Positions 36,063 through 47,052 are shown, numbered from the stretch's first letter. The stretch: 64,000 nt of DNA from Roseomonas acroporae (GCF_023223525.1 NZ_JALPRX010000076.1:1-64000), one strand, 5' to 3'. A program made the numbers and translations. Notes: generated by a model not told the origin, from the letters alone.

Positions 36063-37720
36063 CGGAAGCCTCCGGGCGAGCCGGGACGCGGATCGGGCGG
36101 CGGGCCGGCGCGCGCCGGCGGCGCCTTCTCGGCGCGGCGCTCGCGCTGCTGCTCCCGCTCGCCGGCGGCGGCGCCCTCCTCCCCGGGCCGATCGCCCTGG
36201 ACGGCACCGCGAGCGCGCAGGAGGTCGAGGACTTCCCGCGCGACACCGTGCCGCCGGTGCTCGCCACCGCCTTCGGCGCCATCCTGGAGCGGCACCTGGA
36301 GCCGGTCGCGACGGCCGACCTCGTGCTCTGGAGCCTGCGCGGCCTCGGCGCGATCGACACCGGCATCACCGCCGAGGCGCGCGACGGCGAGGTGCGGCTG
36401 CTGCAGGCCGGCCGCCCCTTCGCCGCGCTGCCGCTGCCGCCGCCGGCTCCCCCCGCCGTCCGCGCGCCCCGCATCGCCTCGGCCGCGGCCCTGGAGGCCG
36501 CCGCCGAGGCCGCCGCCCAGCCCGTGGCGGAGCTGCTGACCGCGCTGCTGCGCGCCGCCTGGGTCCGCTCGCCCACGCTGCGCCAGGCGGGAACCGAGCG
36601 GGTGCTGCGGTCCACCTTCGAGGAGCTGTTCAACCACCTCGACCCCTACAGCCGCTACATCTCGCCCGAGGAGGCGAGCCTCGCCCGGCAGCGCCGCATC
36701 GGGATCGAGGGGCTCGGCCTGCGCCTCGCCGCCGGCCGGGACGGCGGCGTGGTGCTGGCCGAGGTGCTGCCGCACGGGCCCGCCGCCCGCGCCGCGCTGC
36801 GCGCGGGCGACCGCCTGCTCGCCGTGGACGGCACCCCGATCGAGGGCCGCAGCCTCGCCGACGCCATCGCCGCGCTGGAGGGCCCGCACGGCAGCGAGTC
36901 CGTGCTGCGCCTCGGCCGCGGCACCCGACGCTGGTCCGTGCGGCTCTCGCGCACCCTGACGCCGCCCGAGACCGTCGTGAGCAGCCGCCAGGGCGACATC
37001 CTGACGCTGCGCGTCACCAGCTTCTCGAACGCCACCGACCGGTCGCTCGCGCGGGCGCTGGCCGACAATTTCGCCCGGCACCCGCCGCGCGGCGTGATCC
37101 TCGACCTGCGGGGCAACCGCGGCGGGCTGCTGGCCCAGGCCGTGGCCGTGGCCGATGCCTTCCTGCCCGGCGGCGAGGTGGCCCACACCGACGGCCGCCA
37201 CCCGGAGGCGATCCGCCTCTACGTCGCGGGCGAGAGCGACCTGGCGCGCGGGCGGCCGGTGGTGGTGCTGGTGGACGGGCGCACCGCCTCGGCCGCCGAG
37301 ATCGTCGCCGCCTCGCTCGGCGACCGCGGCCGCGCCGCCATCGTCGGCAGCGCCACCACCGGCAAGGGGCTGATCCAGGTGGTGATCCCGCTGCCCAATG
37401 GCGGCGAGCTGCTGGTCACCTGGTCGCGCGTGCTGGCGCCGGACGGCTGGCCGATCCAGGGGCTCGGCGTGCTGCCGGAGCTGTGCACCAGCCTGGGCGC
37501 CGAGGCGCTGGCCGAGTCGATGCGTCTGCTGCGGGCCGGCGAGGCGCCGATGCGGGTGCCGCTGGCACGGCTGCGCGCCGCCCGCGCCCCGGTGCCGGCC
37601 AGCGAGGTGACGGCGCTGCGCGGCGCCTGCCCGGCGGCGGAAGGCCGCGACGCCGACCTCGCCGCCGCGCGCCAGCTCATCGACAGCCCCGCGGCCTACG
37701 ACGCGGCGCGCGGGCGGTAG
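35837..37720 (+). CDS. S41-family C-terminal processing peptidase
   Basis: A serine protease of the CtpA/Prc family. The secretory segment is [37 protein letters not shown]. Then come EELFNHLDPYSRYISPEEA, a PDZ domain (IGIEGLGLRLAAGRDGGVVLAEVLPHGPAARAALRAGDRLLAVDG) and the S41 core: GVILDLRGNRGGLLAQAV, the catalytic Ser in VDGRTASAAEIVAASLGDR and Lys in SATTGKGL. It should cleave C-terminal ends of periplasmic proteins. The start is a problem. No ATG, GTG or TTG lies in frame near the signal peptide, and the nearest is ATG 35837 inside rnr, 226 bp overlapping. A rare start codon near 36090 is possible. Confidence 0.85.
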   Translation: MVSRRGRPVPGRSEDGLAPRARRGGGGAAGGGGAADRRAGVPPHAGRAAPAPRGASGYPGEQPGEFPAEAPAAVLAEASGRAGTRIGRRAGARRRRLLGAALALLLPLAGGGALLPGPIALDGTASAQEVEDFPRDTVPPVLATAFGAILERHLEPVATADLVLWSLRGLGAIDTGITAEARDGEVRLLQAGRPFAALPLPPPAPPAVRAPRIASAAALEAAAEAAAQPVAELLTALLRAAWVRSPTLRQAGTERVLRSTFEELFNHLDPYSRYISPEEASLARQRRIGIEGLGLRLAAGRDGGVVLAEVLPHGPAARAALRAGDRLLAVDGTPIEGRSLADAIAALEGPHGSESVLRLGRGTRRWSVRLSRTLTPPETVVSSRQGDILTLRVTSFSNATDRSLARALADNFARHPPRGVILDLRGNRGGLLAQAVAVADAFLPGGEVAHTDGRHPEAIRLYVAGESDLARGRPVVVLVDGRTASAAEIVAASLGDRGRAAIVGSATTGKGLIQVVIPLPNGGELLVTWSRVLAPDGWPIQGLGVLPELCTSLGAEALAESMRLLRAGEAPMRVPLARLRAARAPVPASEVTALRGACPAAEGRDADLAAARQLIDSPAAYDAARGR

Positions 37721-37743
37721 GGCGGATCGCCGGCGGGCGGACA

Positions 37744-37810
37744 CGCCCGGCGGCGTGAATCCGCGCCGGGAACAACGAGCGACAGCGAACCGCGGTCCCG
37801 ACCGGACTGC
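37744..37810. repeat. Dispersed intergenic repeat, copy B
   Basis: This copy matches the repeat at 16824-16890: a shared 21-bp block at 37744-37764 and the GTCCCGACCGG block at about 37795-37810. It lies 23 bp after the S41 protease gene, in the 266-bp gap before the host-attachment-family gene. Confidence 0.65.
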
Positions 37811-37986
37811 GGTTCGCCGCAGGGCATTCCCGGGCCGGGCGTCCGCCTCCGGCATCCCGGGGGAGGCGGCGGACCGGCGGGGCGCGGGCCGGCGCGGCCT
37901 GTCCCGGGCATCCTTCGCCGCCCGGCGACGTTGCACCCGCATCGCCGGGCCCGGAGGCCCGGCCGCAACCGCACGGGAGACGCCGC

Positions 37987-38385
37987 ATGAGCAGCAACAT
38001 TCCGACCAACGCCCTGGTCGTGGTCGCCGATGGCGGCAAGGCCATCCTGTTCCGCAACACCGGCAAGGGCCTGCAGATCACCCTGCGGGAGGAGCAGCGC
38101 CTCGGCCACGCCGAGATCGCGCAGGGGCCTTCCGGCTCCCGCCCCGAGGACCAGTCCCCGAAGGAGACCGACGAGGCCACCTTCGCCAAGGGCGTGGCGC
38201 AGACCCTGGAGGCGATGCATGGCAAGGGCCAGTTCGAGGCCCTGGTGCTGGTCGCCGACCCGCAGACCCTCGGCCAGCTCCGCGACGCCCTGCACAAGAC
38301 CGTCGCCAACAGCGTCACCCACAGCCTGCCCAAGGACCTGACCAACCACGGCACGGCCGAGATCGAGGCGGCGCTGTCGAAGTAG
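37987..38385 (+). CDS. Host attachment protein family (AtsE-like) protein
   Basis: This 132-residue cytosolic protein belongs to the 'required for attachment to host cells' family. ALVVVADGGKAILFRNTGKGLQITLREEQRLGH is the usual N-terminus, and FEALVLVADPQTLGQLRDALHKTVANSVTHSLPKDLTNHGTAEIEAAL is the matching C-terminal half, related to peptide-release-factor-like folds. The original name comes from agrobacterial attachment genes; the biochemical role is unknown. It has its own ribosome site (GGGAGACGCCGC). Confidence 0.88.
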   Translation: MSSNIPTNALVVVADGGKAILFRNTGKGLQITLREEQRLGHAEIAQGPSGSRPEDQSPKETDEATFAKGVAQTLEAMHGKGQFEALVLVADPQTLGQLRDALHKTVANSVTHSLPKDLTNHGTAEIEAALSK

Positions 38386-38486
38386 CCCGCCGCAGCCCCG
38401 CCCGGCGCCGCGCCGCCGGGCCTTGTCGCTTCCGGTTTCGACACCAGATCGGCCCGGAGCGGAAACGTCCGGGAGGCGAAGGCGAA

Positions 38487-38762
38487 ATGCGCGATCCGAC
38501 ATGGCTGGCCATCCCGGGGCGGGCCATCCTGGCGCTGCTCGCGCTGCTGCCGGCGGGCTGCGTCAGCCCGGCGCAGCAGGCGGCGATGGACCGCGGCCGC
38601 TGCGCCGGTTTCGGCTTCGCCGAGGGCAGCGACGCCTTCGCCGGCTGCATGATGAACCTCTCCCAGCAGCGCGACGCCGAGGAGGCGGCGGACGACCGCG
38701 CCTTCATGCAGCGCCAGGCGATCGAGAACCAGGCACGCCAGGACCGCGCCAACCGCCGCTGA
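38487..38762 (+). CDS. Small lipoprotein
   Basis: A 91-residue protein with an N-terminal signal and a lipobox (ILALLALLPAGC), so Cys 25 or so should be lipidated. The mature part (VSPAQQAAMDRGRCAGFGFAEGSDAFAGCMMNLSQQRDAEEAADDRAFMQRQAIENQARQ) has a CAGFGFxxGSDxFAxCM motif common in small alphaproteobacterial lipoproteins, with two extra cysteines that may form a disulfide. ATG 38487 follows GGGAGG. Function is unknown; it probably sits in the outer or inner membrane. Confidence 0.82.
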   Translation: MRDPTWLAIPGRAILALLALLPAGCVSPAQQAAMDRGRCAGFGFAEGSDAFAGCMMNLSQQRDAEEAADDRAFMQRQAIENQARQDRANRR

Positions 38763-39001
38763 CCGGGGCGCCCCCGGGGCCGCGGACCAGGGGACGCCGG
38801 CCAGGGGCCTCGACGAGGCAACGGCCGCCGGACGCCCGCCAGGAACCTCGCCGGCATCACGGTCAGGGAACGCGAACACGGGCGCGGCGCGGCCGGCAGG
38901 CCCGGCCGCGTTTCTCCAGCCGCCCGTAAGCTCGCGGCCCCATGCTGCCCGCCCGGCGAACCGGCGGGCCCGTCGGGCCGGAAAGCGCGGGAGCACGCAT
39001 C

Positions 39002-39796
39002 ATGCCCAAGGCCGAGGCACTCGCCCTGGTCAGCGATTTCGCCGCCGCGACCGGCAGGAGCGCCTGGCCGAAGCTCGACCGCGCGAAGCTGGCCGCCGGC
39101 CTGACCGAGCGGATCGACGATCCCAACAGGATCCACCAGCGCCAGACCCCGCTCTGCGGCCCCTGCACCCTGTTCCGCGCCGTGGCGATCACCGATCCCG
39201 AAGCCTATGCCCGCGCGGCGATCGACCTGTTCAACAACGGCAGCGCCACGATCGGCAAGCTGAAGCTCAGGCCGGGCAGCGAGCTGCTCGCCTCCGCCCC
39301 CGGCGGCAACACCGACACGGCGGACTGGATCACCCTCGCCACGCTGCGCGACACCGACAACTGGTTCCTCTCCCCAGCCGGCCTGCTGGGCGGCAACGTC
39401 GCCGGCATCACCCGCCCCGGCACGCTGAAATCCTGGCTGCGCGACGTCGGCTTCGGCCAGATCAGGGACGAGACCTACCTGGCCGTCGCCAGCAAGCCGA
39501 TCCCCACCGCGCTCGCCGCCGGGATCGGCACGGCGGGCACGCTGCACGTCGCCGGCTGGTTCGTCGCCCTGTTCATCGATTCCGAGATGATCGAGAGCAA
39601 CAGCGACGCCACCGCCCTGATCCCGAACCACTGGGTGACGCTGACCTCCCCGATCGTCGACAAGGGGGTCGTCTCCTACGACGGGCCGATCAGCCTGACG
39701 GTCTATTCCTGGGGCAAGGGCGCCATGCCCGTGCTCTGCCAGACCAAGCGCAGCTTCATGGACAAGTACTTCGGCTACGTGGCGTTCAGGCGGTAG
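39002..39796 (+). CDS. Papain-like cysteine-peptidase candidate of unknown function
   Basis: A 264-residue protein that I do not recognise as a named family. Near residue 50 is HQRQTPLCGPCTLFRAVAITDPEAYARAAIDLFN, which has the Gln...CGPC spacing of a papain-like cysteine peptidase nucleophile. PNHWVTLTSPI near residue 210 could supply the histidine, and a downstream SYDGPISLTVYSWG the acidic partner. A hydrophobic run (TALAAGIGTAGTLHVAGWFVALFI) is in the middle. No signal peptide. It adjoins a RES-Xre toxin-antitoxin pair in an accessory stretch and may be an effector or toxin. ATG 39002 has GGGAG upstream. Confidence 0.6.
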   Translation: MPKAEALALVSDFAAATGRSAWPKLDRAKLAAGLTERIDDPNRIHQRQTPLCGPCTLFRAVAITDPEAYARAAIDLFNNGSATIGKLKLRPGSELLASAPGGNTDTADWITLATLRDTDNWFLSPAGLLGGNVAGITRPGTLKSWLRDVGFGQIRDETYLAVASKPIPTALAAGIGTAGTLHVAGWFVALFIDSEMIESNSDATALIPNHWVTLTSPIVDKGVVSYDGPISLTVYSWGKGAMPVLCQTKRSFMDKYFGYVAFRR

Positions 39797-39946
39797 GGCG
39801 CCGCCGGCCGCTCCGACAGGGTCGGGCGGCGACCGCCCGCGCCGCGCGAGGCACCGGAAACCTGTCTCGTACGCACGACGGATGAACCTGACCTCTGTCC
39901 GCCCCCGGCGCCGCGGTCGACGGGTCGGTCAATCCCGCCCTGCGCA

Positions 39947-40411
39947 TCAGCGCGGGAAAAGCCGCGGATCGAGGGCGACCGGCGTCTCCGGCCCGACGGC
40001 GATCCTGACCGCATCGGGATGCTCCGGGTTCACGACGGCGTTCGTGTCGCGGCCGCCCGTCACCACCGAAGGGACGATCAGCAGCGCCGACCTGCCTTCC
40101 TCCAGCCAGGCCCTGCCGAACGCCTGTGCCACCGACGTGTCGAGCGGGTCATCCCAGCCGGGATGGGCGGCCGGATCGAACGCCTCGCGCGAGACGTCGT
40201 CCGGCACCTCCGCCTCGACGCACCGCGCGGCGCTCGGCGGCGTCAGCCGGTTGGCGTGGACGAGCACCTCGACGAGGCACACGGCGAAGCTCGTGCCCGT
40301 GTAGATGGCCGCCAGCCCCGGCGGGTTCCAACGCTGGCCGAAGCGGCGCGCCCCTTCCCCCGACCAGATCGGATGGGTCCCGGTGACCACCCGCCAGAGA
40401 CGGAGCGGCAC
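39947..40411 (-). CDS. RES-domain toxin
   Basis: This 154-residue RES toxin has LWRVVTG, EGARRFGQRWNPPGLAAIYTGTSFAVCLVEVLVHANR and later VAQAFGRAWLEEGRSALLIVPSVV. These contain the conserved arginine, glutamate and serine residues of the fold. RES toxins (MbcT, ParT and relatives) destroy NAD+. Its GTG start lies 4 bp after the stop of the antitoxin gene, so the pair is one operon. Confidence 0.92.
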   Translation of the reverse strand: MPLRLWRVVTGTHPIWSGEGARRFGQRWNPPGLAAIYTGTSFAVCLVEVLVHANRLTPPSAARCVEAEVPDDVSREAFDPAAHPGWDDPLDTSVAQAFGRAWLEEGRSALLIVPSVVTGGRDTNAVVNPEHPDAVRIAVGPETPVALDPRLFPR

Positions 40412-40415
40412 CGCC

Positions 40416-41045
40416 TCAGAGCGCCAGGCCGTATTCGAGCGCGTTCAGGACCTGCTCGGTGCGGCGGGTGCCGAGATCGGTCCTGGCGGCGTCGATCGGG
40501 CTGCGCCCATCCAGCAGGGAATGCGGCGTCGTCATGAACTGCCGCGCCTCCTCGTCGCTGCCGAGGGCCCGGCGCGCATGGACGAAGAGGCGGGCGACCC
40601 GCTCCGTCCGCTCGCTCTCCTGCGACGAGAGCTGCCGCTCCCGGCGCAGGAGGGTGGTCTTCGGCACGACGCCCCATTCCAGGGCGGCGATCTTCGCCTT
40701 GTCCTCGCCCGCCAGCTTCTCGGCGACATGGCGAAGTGCGGAGCGCGGCAGGCCCACCTCCACCGCCTTCTCGATCAGGGCGGGCGAGGGGGGGCGGAAA
40801 CGCTCCTTTTCCAGCGTTCTCCGGAACGGCCCGATGCGCACCCCCCCGTCCCCGTCGCCGATCTCGACCACGAGGACGGAGCCGTCGTCGACCTTGATCC
40901 GGAACCTCTCGCTGTCGCCGCCGGCGTTCGACCGCGCCCCCCTCGCCGGCCCGTCCTGCGCGGGAGCGGCTTCCTGCGTCAGGCTGCGGACGAAGGCGAT
41001 TCCCATCGCCTCCGCGATCGCCTGCGCATCGTAACCTGCCGGCAT
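40416..41045 (-). CDS. Xre/MbcA/ParS-type antitoxin (DUF2384)
   Basis: A 209-residue partner of the RES toxin. The C-terminal DUF2384 domain reads RTERVARLFVHARRALGSDEEARQFMTTPHSLLDGRSPIDAARTDLGTRRTEQVLNALEYGLAL. Upstream is a helix-turn-helix-like region (LIEKAVEVGLPRSALRHVAEKLAG...VVPKTTLLRRERQLSSQESERTERVAR). The N-terminal 90 residues add a short beta-rich domain (RFRIKVDDGSVLVVEIGDGDGG). I take ATG 41045 because AGGAGGG lies just upstream; ATG 41063 is possible. It should bind and neutralise the toxin and autoregulate the operon. Confidence 0.9.
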   Translation of the reverse strand: MPAGYDAQAIAEAMGIAFVRSLTQEAAPAQDGPARGARSNAGGDSERFRIKVDDGSVLVVEIGDGDGGVRIGPFRRTLEKERFRPPSPALIEKAVEVGLPRSALRHVAEKLAGEDKAKIAALEWGVVPKTTLLRRERQLSSQESERTERVARLFVHARRALGSDEEARQFMTTPHSLLDGRSPIDAARTDLGTRRTEQVLNALEYGLAL

Positions 41046-41169
41046 CCGACCCTCCTCGGCCATATGGACCAATCTGGCGGTCCACCCGGTCCGGGGCAAG
41101 GCCGCGCCAGGCCCGTTCGTGCCCGTCGGCGCGCTCACGGGCGCGCCGACGGGGCATCGGCGGCGCGGC

Positions 41170-41225
41170 AGGATACTTCTTGCCTGGCAACAACATGATT
41201 GATATGTGTATAAATTCCTATTGCG
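41170..41225. promoter_or_regulatory. AT-rich divergent promoter region
   Basis: A short AT-rich stretch, with ACATGATTGATATGTGTATAAAT at its core, lies between the antitoxin gene and the divergent DUF4096 gene. It is the only AT-rich patch nearby and probably carries the toxin-antitoxin promoter and its operator. The direction of the -10-like boxes is unclear. Confidence 0.4.
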
Positions 41226-41235
41226 GGTCGCCCCC

Positions 41236-41964
41236 ATGCGCCACCACCCCTCCCGCTACACCCCGCGCCGCCCCTGGCAGCCGCTCTCCGACGCCGAGTG
41301 GTCCGCCTTCTCCCCCTACCTCCACACCACCCCGGACCCGGTCGGCGCCGCCCTCGCCGACCTCCCCCTCGCCCCCCTCCCCCTCGCCCCGGCGGACCCG
41401 CCCGCGCCCCGCCGCCCCTCTGGTCGCCCCTCTGGCCGCCCCTCTGGCCGCCCCTCTGGCCGCCCCCCTGGTCGCCCGCTCGCCGCCCCCCGCCACCGCC
41501 TCGACGCCATCCTCCGCCACGCCACCTCGGGACAGCCCTGGCACGCCCTGCCGGCCGAGTACGGCAAGCCGGACACCGTCTCCCGCCACTTCCGCCGCCT
41601 CGCCCGCGCCGGCCTGTTCCACCGCCTGCTGCCCGTCCTCGCGGACCCGCGCGCCTGCCCGCCGGCGCTGGCCGGCATCGCCCACTGGCTGCTGCGCGCC
41701 GCCCGCCTCGCCGTGCGCCTGCTCCCCGTCTCCTTCATCGCGCTCATCCGCCGCCTCGGCCTGCTCACGGCGCTGCCCGGCCCGCCCTGGATGCTGCCCG
41801 ATCCGGATTTGTCCGAAACCCTCCAGAACGCCGTCCGCACCCTCATGGACCACCACCGCGACAACCCGCTCGCCGCCCCGCGCGGCCTGTTCGGCCTGCT
41901 CGGGAAACTCCTCGCCACCGCCGGCGGCCGCCGCCACGTCCCCCGCTGCCTCCACCCCGCCTGA
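41236..41964 (+). CDS. DUF4096/IS5-type transposase N-domain protein, possibly domesticated
   Basis: A protein of about 242 residues. [13 protein letters not shown] and later [47 protein letters not shown] match the DNA-binding N-terminal domain (DUF4096) of IS5-type transposases. No DDE catalytic domain follows; the C-terminal half is an unrelated helical region with hydrophobic stretches. An in-frame 12-bp repeat (five copies, SGRP) splits the two DUF4096 parts. No terminal inverted repeats or target duplications are obvious. It may be a transposase fragment reused as a regulator. Start ATG 41236, or 41206 with ten extra residues. Confidence 0.7.
   Translation: MRHHPSRYTPRRPWQPLSDAEWSAFSPYLHTTPDPVGAALADLPLAPLPLAPADPPAPRRPSGRPSGRPSGRPSGRPPGRPLAAPRHRLDAILRHATSGQPWHALPAEYGKPDTVSRHFRRLARAGLFHRLLPVLADPRACPPALAGIAHWLLRAARLAVRLLPVSFIALIRRLGLLTALPGPPWMLPDPDLSETLQNAVRTLMDHHRDNPLAAPRGLFGLLGKLLATAGGRRHVPRCLHPA
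41413..41472. repeat. 12-bp tandem repeat, five copies
   Basis: Units of CGCCCCTCTGGC with one or two changes encode SGRP repeats inside the DUF4096 protein. The array is exact in length and in frame. Confidence 0.95.
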
Positions 41965-42065
41965 TGCCGACCTCCGCCGCGCTGCCGCACCCACCCCGAC
42001 CCTGGCCCCAGCCATGCCCATCGGCCCCCTTGCGCGGCGCCCTTGCGCTCGCCAAACCTCCCGGC

Positions 42066-44357
<2,292 letters not shown>

Positions 44358-44371
44358 GGGGTGCCTGACCC

Positions 44372-44602
44372 ATGCCGATGCCGGCCGACGAGATCGAGGC
44401 CAAGATCAAGGCCGCCCTGCCCGATGCCGAGGTCCGCATCACCGACCTCGCCGGCGACGGCGACCACTACGCCGCGACGGTGGTGTCCGAGGCGTTCCGC
44501 GGCAAGTCCCGCGTGCAGCAGCACCAGATCGTCTACGCTGCCCTCGGTGGCCGAATGGGCGGCGAGCTGCACGCCCTGGCCCTGACCACCTCCGCTCCCT
44601 GA
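44372..44602 (+). CDS. BolA-family protein
   Basis: A 76-residue BolA/IbaG protein. [66 protein letters not shown] covers the whole family fold, with the conserved HQxVYxAL region and the histidine that helps bind a [2Fe-2S] cluster with a monothiol glutaredoxin. It lies 14 bp past purL and 22 bp before grxD. It should form the BolA-Grx complex used in Fe-S trafficking. Confidence 0.95.
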   Translation: MPMPADEIEAKIKAALPDAEVRITDLAGDGDHYAATVVSEAFRGKSRVQQHQIVYAALGGRMGGELHALALTTSAP

Positions 44603-44624
44603 GTCCCCCAGGAGACCGCGCCCG

Positions 44625-44960
44625 ATGACCGACCCCGTCTTCCAGCAGATCCAGACCGAGATCGACAGCAACCCGGTGGTGCTGTTCATGAAGGGCACGC
44701 CGTCCTTCCCGCAATGCGGCTTCTCGGCGCGGGTGGTGCAGATCCTCCAGCACGTCGGCGTGCCCTTCAAGGGCGTCAACGTCCTCGAGGACATGGCGAT
44801 CCGCGAGGGCATCAAGGCCTTCGCCAACTGGCCGACCATCCCGCAGCTCTACGTGAAGGGCGAGTTCGTCGGCGGCTGCGACATCGTCACCGAGATGTTC
44901 CAGGACGGCGAGCTGCAGACCCTCCTGGCCGACAAGGGCATCGCCACCGCCGCCGCCTGA
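44625..44960 (+). CDS. grxD: Monothiol glutaredoxin, Grx4 type
   Basis: This 111-residue monothiol glutaredoxin has [24 protein letters not shown], with the CGFS active site at Cys31. [33 protein letters not shown] is the glutathione-binding half. It carries a [2Fe-2S] cluster, alone or with the BolA protein encoded just upstream. The pair works in iron-sulfur transfer and iron sensing. A clear ribosome site (AGGAGA) precedes it. Confidence 0.97.
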   Translation: MTDPVFQQIQTEIDSNPVVLFMKGTPSFPQCGFSARVVQILQHVGVPFKGVNVLEDMAIREGIKAFANWPTIPQLYVKGEFVGGCDIVTEMFQDGELQTLLADKGIATAAA

Positions 44961-45146
44961 GCGGCGCCCGCAGATGCCGGCAGGCTCGACCGACTGCTGT
45001 CTTCTGGCCCGTCGGCGATACGCTCTCTTGAGCAGGATCGGATAGGCTGAAAAACACCTTTGAGTGAAGCCGCCGATACCCGTTCAGTCTGAAAGCGAAG
45101 CGGATATAGAAATGGATTGCTAACGAAAAAGCGGCGCCGGGGCTTC

Positions 45147-46736
45147 ATGGAATCATCCTTTGCCTTCAGCACCTCCGCCTTGCCGGCCTATCACCCCGGG
45201 CTGCTGCTGGTACGCATGCGGCCGGCCGAGGAGGTGCCGTTCGTCCCGGCAGGGGTGATGTCTGGCTGGATCCCGATGGCCGTGGCGCCCGGCGCTCCGC
45301 TGCGGACGGAATCTGCTGCGGTCCTCGGTGCCGTGCCGCCGCCGGAAGCGGCGCAGACCCAGGGTCTCGCCGCGCTCTCCTATTTCGAACGCGCGGGGAT
45401 GGTGAAGCGCGTGACACCCCTTGCCCGTCCTGCGGCAGGGCTGGAACTGGAGGTGGGGCAAGGCTTGGCGCGGGAGTTGGCCATGGCTGCCGCCATGGCA
45501 TCCGAGCCGCGCCTTGCCGCGACCGCGTTGCTGGCCACGTCCGTTCCCGGCGCCTCAAGCACGGGAACGGGCAACCTCGGCGGAGTCAGCATCGTCGAAC
45601 TGGAACGCGAGGAGGATGGCACGCAGTTGCGCCTGGCGCTGGCGGCTGACCCTCATGTGGCGTCGGTTTCCAGGGTTCCCGTCCGTTATCTCGCGGCGCG
45701 CCGGGCTGCGAAGGCCGCCACGGGGGCGGCAGGGCCGGTTGGCGCCGGGATTGCGGCGATACCACCGGTCGGTCCGGAACTCTGGAATCTCAACAAGATC
45801 CGATGGAGCCAGGCGCGTCAGCAAGCCGCCTTCAAAGAGGCCGATTCCATCAAGGTTGCCGTGCTCGATACCGGCGTGGATGAGAACCATCCCGACCTGA
45901 GCGGCAGGATATCCGGCTACGTGCATGCCCATCCTGATCTGCCGGGAGCCAGCAGTCCGCGCGACATAGTGGGCCACGGCACCCATGTGTCGGGAACCAT
46001 CGCGGCGAACATAAACAACATGCTCGGCATTAACGGGCTGTGCAACTGCAAGCTGTATGTGTGGAAGATATTCTCGGACGTGCCCACCTATGTGGCCGGG
46101 CTGGGCTGGCTCTACCTGGTGAATCCGGTGATGTACCTGCGTGCCCTGGATGACTGCCACAGGCTCGGCATGGATGTCATCAACCTCAGTATCGGTGGCA
46201 GGGGACAACCCAGCGCCGAGGAACAGGAGGCCTTCGACGCCCTGCTCGGCAGGAACAGCATCGTCGTCGCGGCGATGGGCAATGAGCGTCAGTCCGGCAG
46301 TCCGACCTCCTACCCGGCGGCGGTGTCCGGGGTGATAGCGGTCGGTGCCACGGGATTGGACGACCGTGTGGCGCTCTTCTCGAATGCCGGCAGCCACATC
46401 TGCGTCTCGGCGCCGGGAACGGCGATCTGGTCAACGCTGCCGGGACTTCCCGGGCAGACCGGCTTCCAGGCCGTGATCGGCCCCGACGGCAAGCCGAAGC
46501 AGGGCAAGCCTGTGCGCCGCGAGATCAACTACGACGCCTGGAACGGCACCTCGATGGCCACGCCCCATGTGACGGGCTCGGTGGCGCTGCTGTTGGCCAA
46601 GCACGGCCCCATGACTCCGGCACAGGTGCGGCAGGCTCTCGCACAAAGCGTCGACAAGGTGCTGGATATGGGAGGCAATACCTGGCACCCCGATTTCGGC
46701 TTCGGCCGTTTGAACCTCGATGCGCTGCTGCGTTAA
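45147..46736 (+). CDS. Subtilase-family (S8) serine protease, cytosolic
   Basis: A 529-residue subtilisin-like protease. The catalytic triad is Asp241 (VAVLDTGVDENHPDL), His277 (VGHGTHVSGTIAA) and Ser469 (NGTSMATPHVTGSVALLLA), and SIVVAAMGNERQSGSPTSYPAA holds the oxyanion Asn. The first 230 residues form a long N-terminal region with a prodomain-like end (GVSIVELEREEDG...HVASVSRVPVRYLAAR). No signal peptide is seen, so it probably acts in the cytosol or is exported by another route. GC and codon use are visibly lower than in the flanking genes, suggesting transfer. A small prodomain-like gene follows 58 bp downstream. ATG 45147 is preferred over TTG 45117. Confidence 0.9.
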   Translation: MESSFAFSTSALPAYHPGLLLVRMRPAEEVPFVPAGVMSGWIPMAVAPGAPLRTESAAVLGAVPPPEAAQTQGLAALSYFERAGMVKRVTPLARPAAGLELEVGQGLARELAMAAAMASEPRLAATALLATSVPGASSTGTGNLGGVSIVELEREEDGTQLRLALAADPHVASVSRVPVRYLAARRAAKAATGAAGPVGAGIAAIPPVGPELWNLNKIRWSQARQQAAFKEADSIKVAVLDTGVDENHPDLSGRISGYVHAHPDLPGASSPRDIVGHGTHVSGTIAANINNMLGINGLCNCKLYVWKIFSDVPTYVAGLGWLYLVNPVMYLRALDDCHRLGMDVINLSIGGRGQPSAEEQEAFDALLGRNSIVVAAMGNERQSGSPTSYPAAVSGVIAVGATGLDDRVALFSNAGSHICVSAPGTAIWSTLPGLPGQTGFQAVIGPDGKPKQGKPVRREINYDAWNGTSMATPHVTGSVALLLAKHGPMTPAQVRQALAQSVDKVLDMGGNTWHPDFGFGRLNLDALLR

Positions 46737-46794
46737 CGCTGGACCTGCAACAGGGCGGGGCCAATACTTGGCCATCGCTGAGAGGTCGACACCC

Positions 46795-47052
46795 ATGAAT
46801 ACGATTCTTTTCACATTCCGCGAGGGCACGGGGGACGACCGCCGGGATGGTATCCTGGAGCAACTGCGCCAAGCCGTTGGCATCAAGGCTGCCGGGCAGG
46901 TCAGGCCGAATGCAAGCCTTCCCCGGCTGCGCCGGCTCGCCTATGCCGAAGCGGCCGGCGAGGATGCCATCACGCAGGCCAGCCGGCTGCTGAAGAATCT
47001 CCCCGAAATCGAATCGGTCGAACTGCCGCCGGCGCGCGGGATCGCGGCCTGA
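46795..47052 (+). CDS. Small prodomain/inhibitor I9-like protein paired with the subtilase
   Basis: An 85-residue protein starting MNTILFTFREGTGDDRRDGILEQLRQAVGIKAAGQ and ending ASRLLKNLPEIESVELPPAR. The layout (beta strand with FREG, helix, strand, helix, then LPEIESVELP) is that of the ferredoxin-like prodomain/inhibitor I9 of subtilases, where the end reads HPDVESVE. It follows the subtilase gene in the same direction and shares its lower GC. It may act in trans as a folding chaperone or inhibitor of that protease. By sequence alone the homology is suggestive, not proven. Confidence 0.65.
   Translation: MNTILFTFREGTGDDRRDGILEQLRQAVGIKAAGQVRPNASLPRLRRLAYAEAAGEDAITQASRLLKNLPEIESVELPPARGIAA

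Noticed and set aside
41400-41480. CRISPR array
   Set aside because: The 12-bp units are contiguous, without spacers, in frame within a coding sequence. The same applies to the other tandem arrays.
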